This document shows positions 12,536 through 24,042 of a stretch of DNA of 64,000 bases, in pieces. The notes beneath the pieces were generated by a model. It searched no databases and had not been told where the DNA came from. It saw nothing but the letters and a program-made list of their open reading frames with translations. The position numbers and the translations under genes are program-made. Each line of letters starts with the position of its first letter. The first letter of the stretch is position 1. This DNA comes from Piper betle. Its lineage: Eukaryota > Streptophyta > Magnoliopsida > Piperales > Piperaceae. Location: contig JAURVB010013624.1 of the NCBI GenBank assembly GCA_033002965.1, positions 40,700 through 104,699 of the forward strand, given 5' to 3'.

Positions 12536-13327
12536 TAGGGCTATCAAATAAACGAGCGAGCCAAGCTTAGCTTATGTTTGAAATCAATTCGAATAATTCG
12601 AAGTTTGTTTGAACTCGATTCGAGATCAAATGAGTTTTGAACATATATATTCGAAATCGACTAGAATATTTTTTATATTGTTTGAGTTCAACTCAAGCTT
12701 GAATACACTTAAACGGTTTAATTTTGATGAGCTCAAAACCAGCTCGTTCGAGATCTCGAAACCACTCCAAATTTTGGATGTGAAGACTTTTCATCTAAGC
12801 TATCCTACTACTTTGTTATTTTATTGTATATAAATAAATATAACTACTTATAATTAAACTTATTAATATATATATATATATATAATGACTATCTTTGTCA
12901 GGGCAAATAATATTTCTCTCTTAAACTTTAATATAGATCGTTTAATTACAAGAACGACCCAGATTTAATAATAAAAATAAAAATAAAAAATAAACACCCC
13001 CACCACCCCATCATTTAGTACTTAGTTAATAATATTATTTATTTATGATTTTAAATATATTTTGAGTAAGCAAGTGATATTATATATATTATTATATTAT
13101 TTTATCGAGTTGAGTTCGAGTTGAACTACGAGTTAATTTCAAGTCAGGTTTGAGTTATAATTAAGTCAAGTCGAATTAAACACGGTATTACTCAAACTCT
13201 GTTGATAGGATTTAAGTTCAAATTGAGTTCGGGGTTGAACATTTAAGTGTTAAGTTTCAAATTAAGTCAATTGAACTAAGCCAAATACAAAATGCTTACG
13301 AGTTGACTTACTCAATTAACAGCCCTA
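12536..13327. mobile_element. Non-autonomous hAT-like element
   Basis: Terminal TAGGGC at 12536 is answered by GCCCTA ending at 13327, inside longer imperfect inverted arms with the CTCGA-type words of this MITE family. It is flanked by GCTATAGT (12528-12535) and GCTATAAT (13328-13335), an 8-bp target duplication with one mismatch. There is no coding capacity. The middle, about 12840-13000, holds a (TA)n tract and one copy of the TTAAACTTTAAT...TTTAATTACAAGAA core seen beside other (TA)n tracts. Confidence 0.7.
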
Positions 13328-13335
13328 GCTATAAT

Positions 13336-14185
13336 ATATTTATACGTCCAAAACAATGGTCGGCCAATTAATGCACAATGTCATTTTCAATGTGAGAACT
13401 ACTAATTGCGATACAACACCACCACTGCCGACCAGCTTGTATTACTGACCCGAATTGCCATGCGAAATTTGATTGTAATTTACTACCTTTGATCATTTAG
13501 GCAATCACATATTATTTCATTTGTTTTGTATAAACTTTTATTCCGGCCTGATTTTATAATGATATCCAATTATGGTGGTTTTTATGGCCTTATAAGAAAA
13601 AAACATCATCAAATCGTGAATCGGTAAAATTTCTCTAATTATGGAGTCATTGTTGGATTAATTTTGAACATAACAATTGATCCTTTTACCTAATCGAATT
13701 AGCTTTTTAGCTTAGTAAAATTGATCAAATTATCAATCGAGATAAGCTGTCTTTGATAGTAGAGGTATGTAATTAGAACAAATTTGGGTAGTTCTAATTA
13801 ATGAGTTAGATGAATAAACGCTTCAAGCCTCGCACCCCATGGCTCTAAAATGGACAATTAATCAATTAATTAACTAATCAATAATAATTAACATTTAAAA
13901 ATAGAAATCCGATTACGTCATCATTAGCTCCCGCGTAATAAAAGGAACCGAAGGGCCGACCCGAACCATAAAAACCGTGTTGCAGGTCCGGTAATACCTT
14001 CTACCGCGCGTGACAGCTGGCAACACCTCATTCGCTTCCGCATACCACGCACCTCCCACACGCAACCCCCTGATCATAACATGTTACCATCATCACATCG
14101 TCATCAAGAAACACGCTGCCACCATACATGTACATGACCATCACCCATGGCCATGGCCATGGGCATGGGCATGGCCATGGCCGCC
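13336..14185. other. Upstream region of the DUF1685 gene
   Basis: AT-rich to 13900, then rising GC. It ends in a CATGGC/CATGGG hexamer run at about 14146-14183 just before the TATA-like box. No other feature seen. Confidence 0.5.
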
Positions 14186-14192
14186 TCTTTTT

Positions 14193-14198
14193 TATAAA
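14193..14198 (+). promoter_or_regulatory. TATA-like box of the DUF1685 gene
   Basis: TATAAA in the context TTTTTTATAAACCCC, 64 nt upstream of the ATG at 14262, a distance that fits a short 5' UTR. It follows a CATGGC hexamer run. Confidence 0.5.
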
Positions 14199-14261
14199 CC
14201 CCAACATGCCCTTCTTCTTCCCCAACACAGTGAACACAGGCCAGACCTCCAAACCCTAGCA

Positions 14262-15595
14262 ATGGCCGCCTTCCCTCTCAATCCGACTTGGACGTCTGCA
14301 CCCCTGCCCCCGACTCCGCCGTCCCCGGCATCGAATCGCCGCCGGCGGAGCTTTTACGGCGGAGCAAGGACCCGTGGACGAAGAGGGCGACGAAGAAGAA
14401 GAAGAAGAAGAACCTGGTGTTCATGGAGGACGGGGCGCCGGAGGTGGCGCGGACCAAGAGCTTGACGGACGAGGACCTCGACGAGCTGAAGGGGTGCGTC
14501 GATTTGGGCTTCGGGTTCCGCTACGACGAGATCCCCGAGCTCTGCAGCACGCTGCCGGCGCTTGAGCTCTGCTACTCCATGAGCCAGCGGTTCCTCGATG
14601 AGCAGCAGAAGTCGCCGGAGGCGGCGGGGAGCCGCCGTCCGAGCCGGGGTCGTCCAGCCCCAGCCCGGTCGCCAATTGGAGGATTTCCGGCCCTGGTACG
14701 TCTCCTTGTAGTTGTAAATTTGAGTTTTTTTGCTTCTGTGGTTTGAATTGTTGTGGTGCTGTTGGTCATGATTGTTGATCCAATTATAGTATATCTGTTG
14801 TTTGTGATGAGGAGATTGTATTTGACAAATAAAATGTTAATTTGATTGAGTGTTTAATGCTTTGATTTGTTAATTTGATTGAATGTTTACTGTTATGATT
14901 TGGTAGCAGTTGATCAAAATTGCGTGATGTTGGGGGAAGCGTGTGAATAATCAGTGGAAGAATATTGATTTTGTGTACAATTGTTGGATGTTTTGCATTA
15001 TAGACATCAAATTGGCGTGGTTTTTCATTGTAAAGGAGGCTGCTTTGATCGTTTGTGTTTGATTTGGGTTCAAGTTGTAGTTTTGGTTGTTAGGAATTTT
15101 GTTTATGTGGCTGTAATACTCTAATTCATTCTTGCAGTGTGTTTGGAATGATGCCCCATGCTACAGATCGCGAGAGTTCTTTTTCCAAGTTCGCCTCTAC
15201 GTAGGCGTAACTGATGAGATCTGTATCAATATGTGGGGTTTGCCCCCTTGCATTTGATATATGTTTCTGACCCACTCCTCACAATGAAAAGATTGGCATG
15301 GTGACGTCCTTAGGACTATCTGCCCCTTTTCTTTTTACACAGAGTAGACTAACACTAGTATAATTGAATCGTTCTTTTCTCTAACATTATGCATTATACT
15401 TTTTGTTTCCTTTTGATGCTTAGATACTGTCCACTTTGTCTATTGGAAACACCAGTGCAGACTCCATGATTTAGCGCTTTCTGCTTCTGATTTGGGCTGG
15501 CTATTTTGATTGCAGGTGACCATCCTGATGATGTAAAAGCTAGATTGAAGTATTGGGCGCAAGCTGTTGCATGCACTGTCCGTTTATGCAGCTAA
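14262..15595 (+). CDS. DUF1685 family protein, two apparent frameshifts
   Basis: A plant-specific family of unknown biochemical role. The core reads SLTDEDLDELKGC, GFGFRYDEIPEL and LPALELCYSMSQRFLDEQ, then PVANWRISGPG, then exon 2 GDHPDDVKARLKYWAQAVA...RLCS and stop, which is the standard family C-terminus. Exons are 14262-14695 and 15516-15595 with a phase-1 GT-AG intron. The ATG at 14262 (MAAFPLN) is one base out of frame with the DVCTPAPDS segment that follows (missing base near 14283). The frame slips again in the G4 run at 14626-14629. Adding one base at each place gives 516 nt, 171 aa, and the right phase at the intron, so these are deletions or sequencing errors rather than wrong exons. 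An in-frame internal ATG (MEDGAPEV) exists near 14423. The first exon is very GC-rich, unlike the other genes here. Confidence 0.85.
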
Positions 15596-15951
15596 TATCA
15601 GGAGCAACTACCATGGGCCATCTAATGTGAGGGTTAGCAACTCTGCCTGCTTACAAGCGATGGCTCATGGTTGGCTATTTTTGTAGAGTACTGTCAATAT
15701 ATCGAATCCCTGTGTGTAGCCTGTTTCTAGGGAAGGAGAGACTACATACTGGCTTGAAGTGAGAAGTCGATGATATGTGCCAGTGGGCGAAAAGAATTAG
15801 ATTCAGTAAAGAGAAGGTGTGAAGCACTTGGGAGGAAGACGACAGTGAGATTCTTAGTGATAGTCTGAAAGATACTACCGATCTTAATAAGCTTATGGGA
15901 ATACATGTAAATGCAAAAATAGGCAGTATTTGTGATTATTTCAATCTATGC

Positions 15952-15957
15952 AATAAA
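15952..15957 (+). other. Poly(A) signal candidate, DUF1685 gene
   Basis: AATAAA about 355 nt after the stop codon at 15595. It is the only clean hexamer I saw in the 3' flank, and the position is plausible for a plant 3' UTR. Confidence 0.4.
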
Positions 15958-15989
15958 CTTCTTTCACTTTCTTCATTTATAGTGTGTAG

Positions 15990-16812
15990 ATGAAATGTTG
16001 AAGCTCTTCAATGTAGTGCACATCTGCTCGGTCAATATTTGCCGTCTCAATCCAGGCAGTGGGTACGCTTATCTGTATGTTTCTATCTGCCCCGTGATTA
16101 ATTTTGAGGTGGTCCAATAATGAACAGGTGATCCCAACATCTTCGTTTGGCGTTACATGTTAGCCTGTGGGCTCAAAATGCCGCCTTATCCTTGGTAGAA
16201 ATTACAGCATGAGGACTACTAAGTTTCACGAGGCGGCAATAGTAGTGACGATTAAATTCATTACCAATATGAAATAGAAAATGTGAGTATATTTTTGTGA
16301 TAAATTTAGAGTGACAGATTTTTCGTCATTAATGTCGACTCTGTGTAATGATGAGATTAAATGAACTTGTGTATAGACTCCTGCGGAAAATTTGAAGTCG
16401 GCAACAAGGTGACAACGAAGTGGTTTGTTTGAAAAATGAAATTATTTCTACCCGGGTCCAAGTAGGACTTGAAGAATAGTTTTCTTCTTGTCATCAATCT
16501 AAAAACAAACAATTAGCAGAATCAGATACATCCTCGTATGTGTGCGATGCCTAAAATTAGGACACGAGCTTCATGTCCAACAGATATCTTAGTACATGGA
16601 TGTCAGCCTGCAAATTCTGATGGCAGTGTTATTAGCACAGTACGGACTCCGAAAGTACTTCCAAATGTCTAGAAAAATTGGAATAGACTTAAAACCTGTC
16701 TCATGAATTCTCAAATAACGATATGCATAATTCAATATGAAGAATGTGAATACAATCAACCACCCAAAAATTTGCGTGAAGATCATAGAATTGTCCAACT
16801 GCTTAAAATCAG
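15990..16812. other. Intergenic DNA
   Basis: No gene, RNA gene or bounded repeat recognised. Confidence 0.5.
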
Positions 16813-16813
16813 A

Positions 16814-16815
<2 letters not shown>

Positions 16816-16861
<46 letters not shown>

Positions 16862-16990
16862 TGCGACGGGGTGAGCCATGGGTAGAAAGAGTTATTTGTC
16901 TTAAACTTTAATCTTGGCCTTTTAATTATAAGGACAACCCTTTCCCAATGGCGTTTGCGGTAGCCACATTGTTGCACCGGCCAAACCAGG
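16816..16990. repeat. (TA)n tract with adjoining MITE-like core
   Basis: About 40 bp of pure TA repeat (16816-16858), followed at about 16888-16945 by the core TTAAACTTTAATCTTGGCC...TTTTAATTATAAGGACAACC, which recurs beside other TA tracts in this window. Confidence 0.7.
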
Positions 16991-17293
16991 GCAAGTGTAA
17001 CACACAAAATCCAGTTCACGTTCGGAAACCAAACTAGAATATCACTAGTCCTAATTATGCCGATTAACCCAAACCCATCCCTGAGGATCTACTCTTGATA
17101 TCTCGAGATAGAAGATACTAATTGCTATGTATGAATGAATGTACTAAATAAATCTAACATGTTACTACATAAATGATATATTAACCAATTCACATACTAA
17201 AATAATTTTGATAAAAATTGATAAAATTCATAAAATAAGACAGGATTGAGTCTCCTCTAAAAATACAATTAAGGGTCACCCTTTCAAATCAAC

Positions 17294-17296
<3 letters not shown>

Positions 17297-17346
<50 letters not shown>
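17297..17346. repeat. (TA)n microsatellite
   Basis: About 50 bp of pure TA repeat next to a GC-rich palindromic segment (17392-17495). Confidence 0.95.
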
Positions 17347-17350
<4 letters not shown>

Positions 17351-17391
17351 GCTATGCGCTACAATGTTTTTGCAGTGTATAGCAGTGCATC

Positions 17392-17495
17392 GATACGGGC
17401 CATTGGATCAAAATCCAATGGTGTGGGGGGCACCGTGGGCCCAGGGGAGGGAGTGTTGTGGGCCGTTGGATCAGATCCAACGGCCCACAAAGGGC
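17392..17495. repeat. GC-rich segment with two short palindromes
   Basis: CCATTGGATCAAAATCCAATGG and GGCCGTTGGATCAGATCCAACGGCC sit about 50 bp apart, each nearly self-complementary. They are joined by a GGGGGG/GGGCCCAGGGG stretch. This is typical of a MITE or foldback fragment next to a TA tract. Confidence 0.6.
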
Positions 17496-17590
17496 AGCGC
17501 TGGCCAAGCTACCAAAATGGGGCAACGCATACCAGCGCAATATATTCTAAATCTTAGGTTTCGACTCATCTAAGCATTTTAATCACTTTT

Positions 17591-20578
17591 TGTAAAACCC
17601 ACGATCGAGTTAGGGTTTTATATTCAGAACCGGTCGGGTCGACCGTTATTTTTTCGAGTTGAGTCAGTTTCAGGACACGTGTACCGAGCCGATGCCAGTC
17701 GCGTGTATGAGCTATGAGGGTCATGCGTACCCAAGTATATGATGATAACGTCATGAACACAGCAGAACAGAATGAGTTATCAGATATATGAGAGTATGCC
17801 AGTCATTTTTTTATTATTTTTATATATAGTGGATCGTAGAATTAGTTTTAGGCCGTTTACCGCGTTAGGACGCGTTACGGGCATTTTGGGTGGGTTGATA
17901 GTTCATAGAGCATATCATTATGATTTTTGGTATGTTGTTTGATTTTACGGGATTTTTCCCGATTTTTATGAATTTTTTTAGGATTTAATACGACCTAGTT
18001 AATATACTTGACTCGAGCCGGAGACGAGTCAAGTCTTAATTACAAGTTTGCCACCCAACCATCTCTTCTCCACCCTCGACCTTTCCTCCCCCACGCCCAA
18101 ACCCTAGCCGCCGCGCCGCCCCTGTTCGCGCGCCACCGCCGCCACGGCCGACGCCGCCTGGCCGTCGATCGACGCCGCCCAGCCCGGCCACGGCGTCGCC
18201 CTGCCGCCCCGACCAGGCCCGGCCACGAGCTGGCCGCCGCGACGCGAGGAACCACCGCGGTGACGCAGCGCTTGCGTCGCCGATCGCGCCGCCGCCGACC
18301 GTCGCCACCACGATCAGGTGGTCGGCTCGACGTCCTCGACCCCTCAGCTGCCTTTCCCGACCGGAGCGGAGGCCATCGCCGGCCTAGCCGGCCGGATCTA
18401 GCGACCCATCGCCGCCGGCCCTGTTTTAGCCGTTTTCCGGCGAGCCACCACCTCCGTTGGCCGCGTCGACCTCGTAGATGAGTCGGGGTCGCCGAGCCGG
18501 TTCCGAGGGTACCCAACACGACCCCTTTCCGACCAGTAGACGCCGCCGGCGATTGTCGCCGGAAAACCACCGGAAGTCGCCGGAAAACCGCAAGCAGCTG
18601 CCGGAAAACCGCCGGAAAATCGGAATTTCTGGGATTCGCCAGAATTCACCGGATCTTCCGCGGGGCTCACCCAGTGGAGCCCGATCGAGCTTCGGACGCC
18701 GATGAGCGCCAAATTTGAGCTCCGAGACGCGCGACGGAACCCTAGCCGTCGCCGATTGCCGACGATGTGAGGTATAATTACCTCCGATTAATTTATTTAA
18801 AATTGATTATTGTTAGCACAACATGCTAGGACTAATTATTGATGTGATTAATGCTTAATTACGAATGAAGTGATAAGAGACATGATTTGATGAATAGTGC
18901 TTGAATGTAAGTGATCTAATAAAGTAGATCAGGTCAGAGCATGATAAGTGACCACGACATAAGTTACAGACACGTAATAAAATTAGTATGAATAGGATGA
19001 GCTAGGATTAATTATTTTTATGATTTTCTGATTGTTATGTTGATGGATGCTTGCATTGTGATTGTGATGTTATTGAGTTTGATGCATCATTTAGTTAGCG
19101 GGCGTTAGTATTTAGTTTTGATGTGTAGGTACGGAGTAGGAGCTCGCCGCCTAGGCGCGATGACACGCTTGGAGCTTCTACCAGGTCCGTTTAGGACTCG
19201 TCTCTGATTTACTCTTTCTATTGTATGTTTAATTTATTGCCTGCAGGACGGGTTAAGTGGCGTTTTATCGGATCCCACTTAACTCGGGCCATTTAACCGA
19301 ACATTTTCCGGATTAATAACCCCTCGAGGATGAGATCCCTCGAGGATGATTTCGAAACCAAGATCCACCACAAGTTGCCTTCGGGCCTATTATATAAATC
19401 CCTACCCAGCCCTATATATATAGTAGTTTTCGCGTTTTTAGTGAGACGAGAGACGGAGAAATCGACTGCACGTACCATGCAGAGGATGCCGTGACAGTCA
19501 AAGCGGGCTCTGGATTAGTGCCAGCGGACTGTTCCATTCCCGAGGGATCCTGACAACTCCGCGTTTGAGTTCCTCACACCCGGAGAACGTGGAGGTTTAC
19601 GGGTACTGTTTAGTACAGCGCATGTCCGGACTTGTGGTTCAAAGGGTACTAAAGGCGACTGCCTGAGAGTACTCGGCCTTCGTGCTCAAGGCCAGGAGAA
19701 ATATGGAGGTAAGGAGAGGGCTTAGGATAAAGTTTCATGAGAAGTACTGAAAAAGAAGTGCCGAGAGCGGCACAGTACCAGCAGCAGATCAGTTAGTTCG
19801 GGATGCTACCGGGTCTGCAGCCCAGTGGCTCCTCAGTAGTGCCCTTCAGAGTGTTCTTGAGGAAGTATATGGTTTTCTTTCATATGAGAGTTTGCTCTCA
19901 TAGCCAGCTTGTTATAGTTATTTTATTTTCCGGACCAGTAACACTTGTTACTGACGTGTTTTTATACTATATGTAGGTAATAATCACGAGTTGGAGGAGC
20001 CAGCTTGGACGGAGGAGCAATGAGGTCTTGTACACACACACATGTTAGATTTCTGAATGTTTAATATTGTATTATTATGTTATTATATTGTGAATGACAT
20101 GAGTAAATGTTTGAGCATGATGATATGATGTGAATGAAATGCTAAGACACGATAATAGAATGCAAAATATGATCAGAGTTGAGCAGCGGAAGCGTAGTGG
20201 GTTGAGACCCGAGCTTCAGAATGAATACGTTATAAATGAGATTTTGTGTGATTGTTAATGCATGCCGATATATTTGTATATATATTATTTTGACAGGGTG
20301 GGCCCATAATTGCACTTTTAGGGGAGACCCTGTTAGTTTTACTTCAGAATTTTCATCGATTTTGCTCGTAATTGTGATGGTGTGAAATTTAATTTGCATG
20401 TCATTCATGTAGTACCATGTTAGGATTTTGTGCATGCATTCATTCATGACAGATCGTATCTTCATCTTAAGACGCCGAGATTGGATCCGCACGAGTTAGG
20501 TTCGCGTTAGCCGACCTAACCGGGGCCTGTAACATGCCGGTTCAGTTCACGAGAGTGAACCGAATTTGGGGTGTTACA
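17591..20578 (+). mobile_element. Full-length solo LTR of a gypsy-like family, 2988 bp
   Basis: It begins TGTAAAACCC and ends GGGGTGTTACA, with TG...CA ends. The same 3-kb sequence is present inverted at 60733-63722 with matching ends. Flanks are CTTTT and CTTTC, a 5-bp target duplication with one mismatch. No tRNA primer site follows it and no polypurine tract precedes it, so it is a solo LTR. The internal region at about 18040-18760 is very GC-rich and gives long arginine/alanine-rich frames on both strands. These are compositional and not protein genes. Confidence 0.8.
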
Positions 20579-21058
20579 CTTTCACATCCAATTCAAGGGC
20601 TTACTTGTTATATTTATTTAATATCTAAATATATATTTACTAAAACATATGTATTCAAATATCACATCATCACATCATTCTTAATATAATGCCAACATAA
20701 ACTAAACATTAACATTTTATCGCCTGACATGTGTGTGCAAGAGACGTCATTATTCCTCCGTCCTGGCACATCTGTCTTATACTCCTCACCTACATATATT
20801 ATAAAAATACGTCACTAACGAGTTATACGGGTCCAAAACATAACTAATATCAAACTGGCTATGAGAGCAAACTCTCATATTAAAGAAAATATTTTTTTTA
20901 TCGTGAACTCTCTAAAGAGCATCTACTAAACTAAAAGCATCTCTAACTGAACTGATCTATTGCTACCGAAGCGTCGGCATTTTCTCATTTCATTATTTGG
21001 TCCCTTGGGACTACATGTATAACCTAAGCCCTCTCTGTATACCGGCTATCGTAGCACA

Positions 21059-21215
21059 GTTGTCAATATTTCTGGGTTCAACTGACACATAAGGTTGTCG
21101 ATATTTCCAACTTCGATTGGTATATACATTGTCGGTATTTTTGGCTTCAACTGTCATGTATGGTTGTTAGTATTTCCAACTTTGACTGACACATACGGTT
21201 GTCGGTATTTCCTCT
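21059..21215. repeat. 35-bp minisatellite, first block
   Basis: About 4.5 units of a roughly 35-bp motif of the form GGTTGTCGGTATTTCCA followed by ACTTCGACTGGCACATAC. Units differ by several substitutions. Confidence 0.85.
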
Positions 21216-21550
21216 TACTTGTATATAGGTATGGGAAGAGATGTATATAATAGGCTTAAAGGAAACTTGGGATGGATCTTATTTTTGAAAACATACTCGA
21301 GGGTGTTCATCCTCGAGGGTTATTAATCCCGAAAATCGATCGATTAAATGACCCGGGTTAAGTGAGATCTAATAAAATACCACTTAACTCATTCTATAAG
21401 TAATAAAACAATACATAATAGAATAGAGTATAAAACAGGAAATGAGTCCTAAACAAACCTAATAGAAACTCCAATCGTGTCCATGCGCCTAAGCAACAAG
21501 CTCCTACATATATATCCTAAGCCCTCTCTATATACCCACTAGCGTAGCAT

Positions 21551-21745
21551 GGTTGTCAATATTTCTAGCTTTGACTGGCACATACGATTGTTGATAATTC
21601 TGAATTCGACTGTCACATACGATTGTTGGTATTTTTGGATCGGACATGCACGTATGGTTGTCGATATTTCAGCTTCAACTGGCACGTACATTTGTGGGTA
21701 TTTCCAGCTTCAATTGGCACATACGGTTGTTGATATTTTCTCTTA
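21551..21745. repeat. 35-bp minisatellite, second block
   Basis: About 5.6 units of the same 35-bp motif as at 21059-21215. It lies in the second copy of the 490-bp tandem duplication, and unit number has changed between the copies. Confidence 0.85.
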
Positions 21746-22677
21746 CTGAAAACACGAAAACTACTTGAATATAAGTAAGGGAAGGGATGTATATTATAGG
21801 CCTGAAGGAAACTTGGGGTGGATCTTGTTTTCAAAAATATACGCTCATCCTTGAGGGTTATTAATCCGGAAGATCAATCGATTAAATAACCCGGGTTAAG
21901 TGAGATCCAATAAAACACCACTTAACTCGTCTTACAAGTAATAAAATAATATACAATAGAGTAAGCATAAAATAGGAAATGAGTCCTAAACGGACCTGAT
22001 AGAAGCTCTAATCGTATCCACATGCCTAGGCGACAAGCTCCTACTCCGTACCTAATCGTTAATCACGTAGCGACGGTGACAAGGTTGTGACCGACTCGAG
22101 TGAGGATCGTGGGGGAAGAGGGAAGGTAGAAAAAAAGAAAAAGTTGGGTGAGGAGGATGGTGGTGGTTTGATTATAACAGTGTCGGATGTGTGGAATAAA
22201 TAGATGTCAAGAGGGAAGAAAACAAGTAGTCGGCAAGAAAAACGAATAGTTAGTGAGAAAAGCAAATGGTTGGTGAGAAAAATGAATAGTCGTCTCGTAA
22301 CTAAAACTTAACTCGACTGAAAATAACTGTCAAACCAATCGGTTCAAACTATAAAACTCTGACTTGAATCACAGGTTTTACATAGGAGGCCGGACCCGGC
22401 TGCCCACCGTCTAGATCCAAATGTGGTGGCACTGAAAGGTCTGGTTGGTTGCAGCTTGGTTGCACCTTTTTGTTAAAAAAAATAGAAAAGGGGTGGTCTA
22501 AGGCTTGGTTTTGGCCAAGGCTACCCTTGTGTGGTTGTCGCTGACCTTGGTCTTGGCCAGAATCAGTGACACTAGGAGGGTTTTTCTAAATAAAAAAATA
22601 TTTGTTGTCCTTATGATCGAACGACTGAGATTAAAGCTAGGGTAGAAAACTCTATGCCTCAAGCTGAGATAAATTTC

Positions 22678-22680
<3 letters not shown>

Positions 22681-22730
<50 letters not shown>

Positions 22731-24042
22731 AAGAGTTCCTTAGCCTGGGGCAAAAAAAATTTTTTACCTCGGACTTTGATCTGGGCCATCCGATTACAAG
22801 GACAACCCAGATCTATTATTTTCAAAAAAAATAAAACAAAACCTCCCGACACAGCTGGCCATTGTCCCGCCACAACCGCCACCCTGCTGTGGCAGCCAAG
22901 AAATTGTTTTTTTTTTGTTGCATAGCCAGATCTAGGTGCCCCGGGCTGAATCTGGCCGTACACTGACTAGATCCAGCTTGCAGTAGCCAGATCCGACCGC
23001 GCAACAAAAAAAAACAATTGATCTTTGGTCGCGTGACTAGATCTGGCAACGTCTGCCCATGCCTGGCCAACCGCGGCCAAGACGGCAACTAGGCAGCCAT
23101 TTTTTTTGTTTTTTGAAAACAATAGATCTAGGTCATCCTTATAATCAGACGACCTAGATCAAAGTTTAGTTTTTTCTTCATATATATATGAAAATGGCTG
23201 AAGTACGCCTCAGGCAAAAAAATTTTTTGCCCCAGCTTTGATTTAGGCCGTCTAATTACAAAGACGGTTTGGATCTATTATTTTAAAAAATAAAAATACT
23301 AAACTTTGATCTCGGCCGTCCAATTACAAGAATGACCAAGATATATTATTTTAAAAAATAAAAATACTAAACTTTGATTTGGGTCATCCGATTACAAATC
23401 CGGCCAGGTTCGACCGGCAGTGGCCAGGTTTGGCCTGGGATGACCAGGTCCGGCCGCGTAGAAAAAAAAACAAAATTTATGTGGTTGCTGCCCAACGGAC
23501 ACCCCTCATCCTCGCTCCCCCTAGACCCCGTTGTTTGGCCATGCAGCAAAAAAAAAACCAAAATTTATGTGGCCCCCACCCCGCAGACACCCCTCATCCC
23601 CGCTCCCCTTCGACTCCATTGTCTAGCCGCCGGGAAAAAAAACCAAAATTTATGTGGCTGCTGCCCCGCGGATGCCCCTCGTCTCTGCTCCCCCTCGACT
23701 CTGTTGTCTGGCTACCATGTGGGGCGGCCAGACGACAAGGTCGAGGGAGAGCGGGGAGGATGGGTGTCCGCGGCGACGGATGCAATGGAGCGGGGGCGTC
23801 CGCAATGGGGGAGGTAGGAGGAGGGGCGTCCGAGACAGGGCAGTGTGGTCGAGGTGGTACGCGGCGGGGTGGCATCCACGACAGGATGGCGGCCGCGGGC
23901 GTTGAGAGGTTTAGTTTTTTTTTAAAAAAAACAAGAGATCTAGATTGTCCTTATAATTAAACGGTCCAAATGAAGCTCCGCAGCAGGAAAAAATTTTCCG
24001 TCACGGGCTGAGTTTCTTTACCTATATCTATATATATATATA
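22681..24042. mobile_element. Microsatellite-flanked MITE-like element
   Basis: Bounded on the left by (TA)n at 22681-22725 and on the right by a TA tract at about 24024-24042. The left end GGTAAAGAGTTCCTTAGCC is partly answered on the right by GGGCTGAGTTTCTTTACC. Inside are at least four copies of the core ACTTTGATCTGGGCC...TCCGATTACAAGGACAACC with poly-A tails (about 22770, 23240, 23310, 23370), plus the inverse core near 23100 and 23940. The middle is GC-rich. Frames there are not supported as genes. Confidence 0.6.
23459..23715. repeat. Three-unit GC-rich minisatellite, unit about 85-90 bp
   Basis: Three consecutive units (about 23459-23543, 23544-23633, 23634-23715). Each starts with an A-run and CAAAATTTATGTGG, then a CCC-rich stretch including CGGACACCCCTCATC-type sequence. 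The long plus-strand frames at 23374-23960 are this repeat read three ways. Confidence 0.85.

Larger units (their letters stand above)
20640..22382 (-). mobile_element. Diverged partial LTR facing the solo LTR
   Basis: Reads as the reverse complement of the same LTR family and ends in GTTTTACA at 22382, which is the LTR start on the minus strand. The distal part corresponding to 60733-61190 of the other copy is missing, and the GC-rich core is also largely absent. It carries an internal tandem duplication of about 490 bp (about 21022-21510 and 21511-22040). With the solo LTR it makes a large diverged inverted repeat. Confidence 0.7.

Noticed and set aside
18008..18712. Long Arg/Ala-rich frames on both strands (up to 176 codons)
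   Set aside because: Compositional frames in the GC-rich core of the LTR. The same region in the other LTR copy is open in different frames.
23374..23960. Plus-strand frames of 147 and 193 codons
   Set aside because: Produced by the three-unit GC minisatellite and its flanks. The two frames read the same repeat in different phases.
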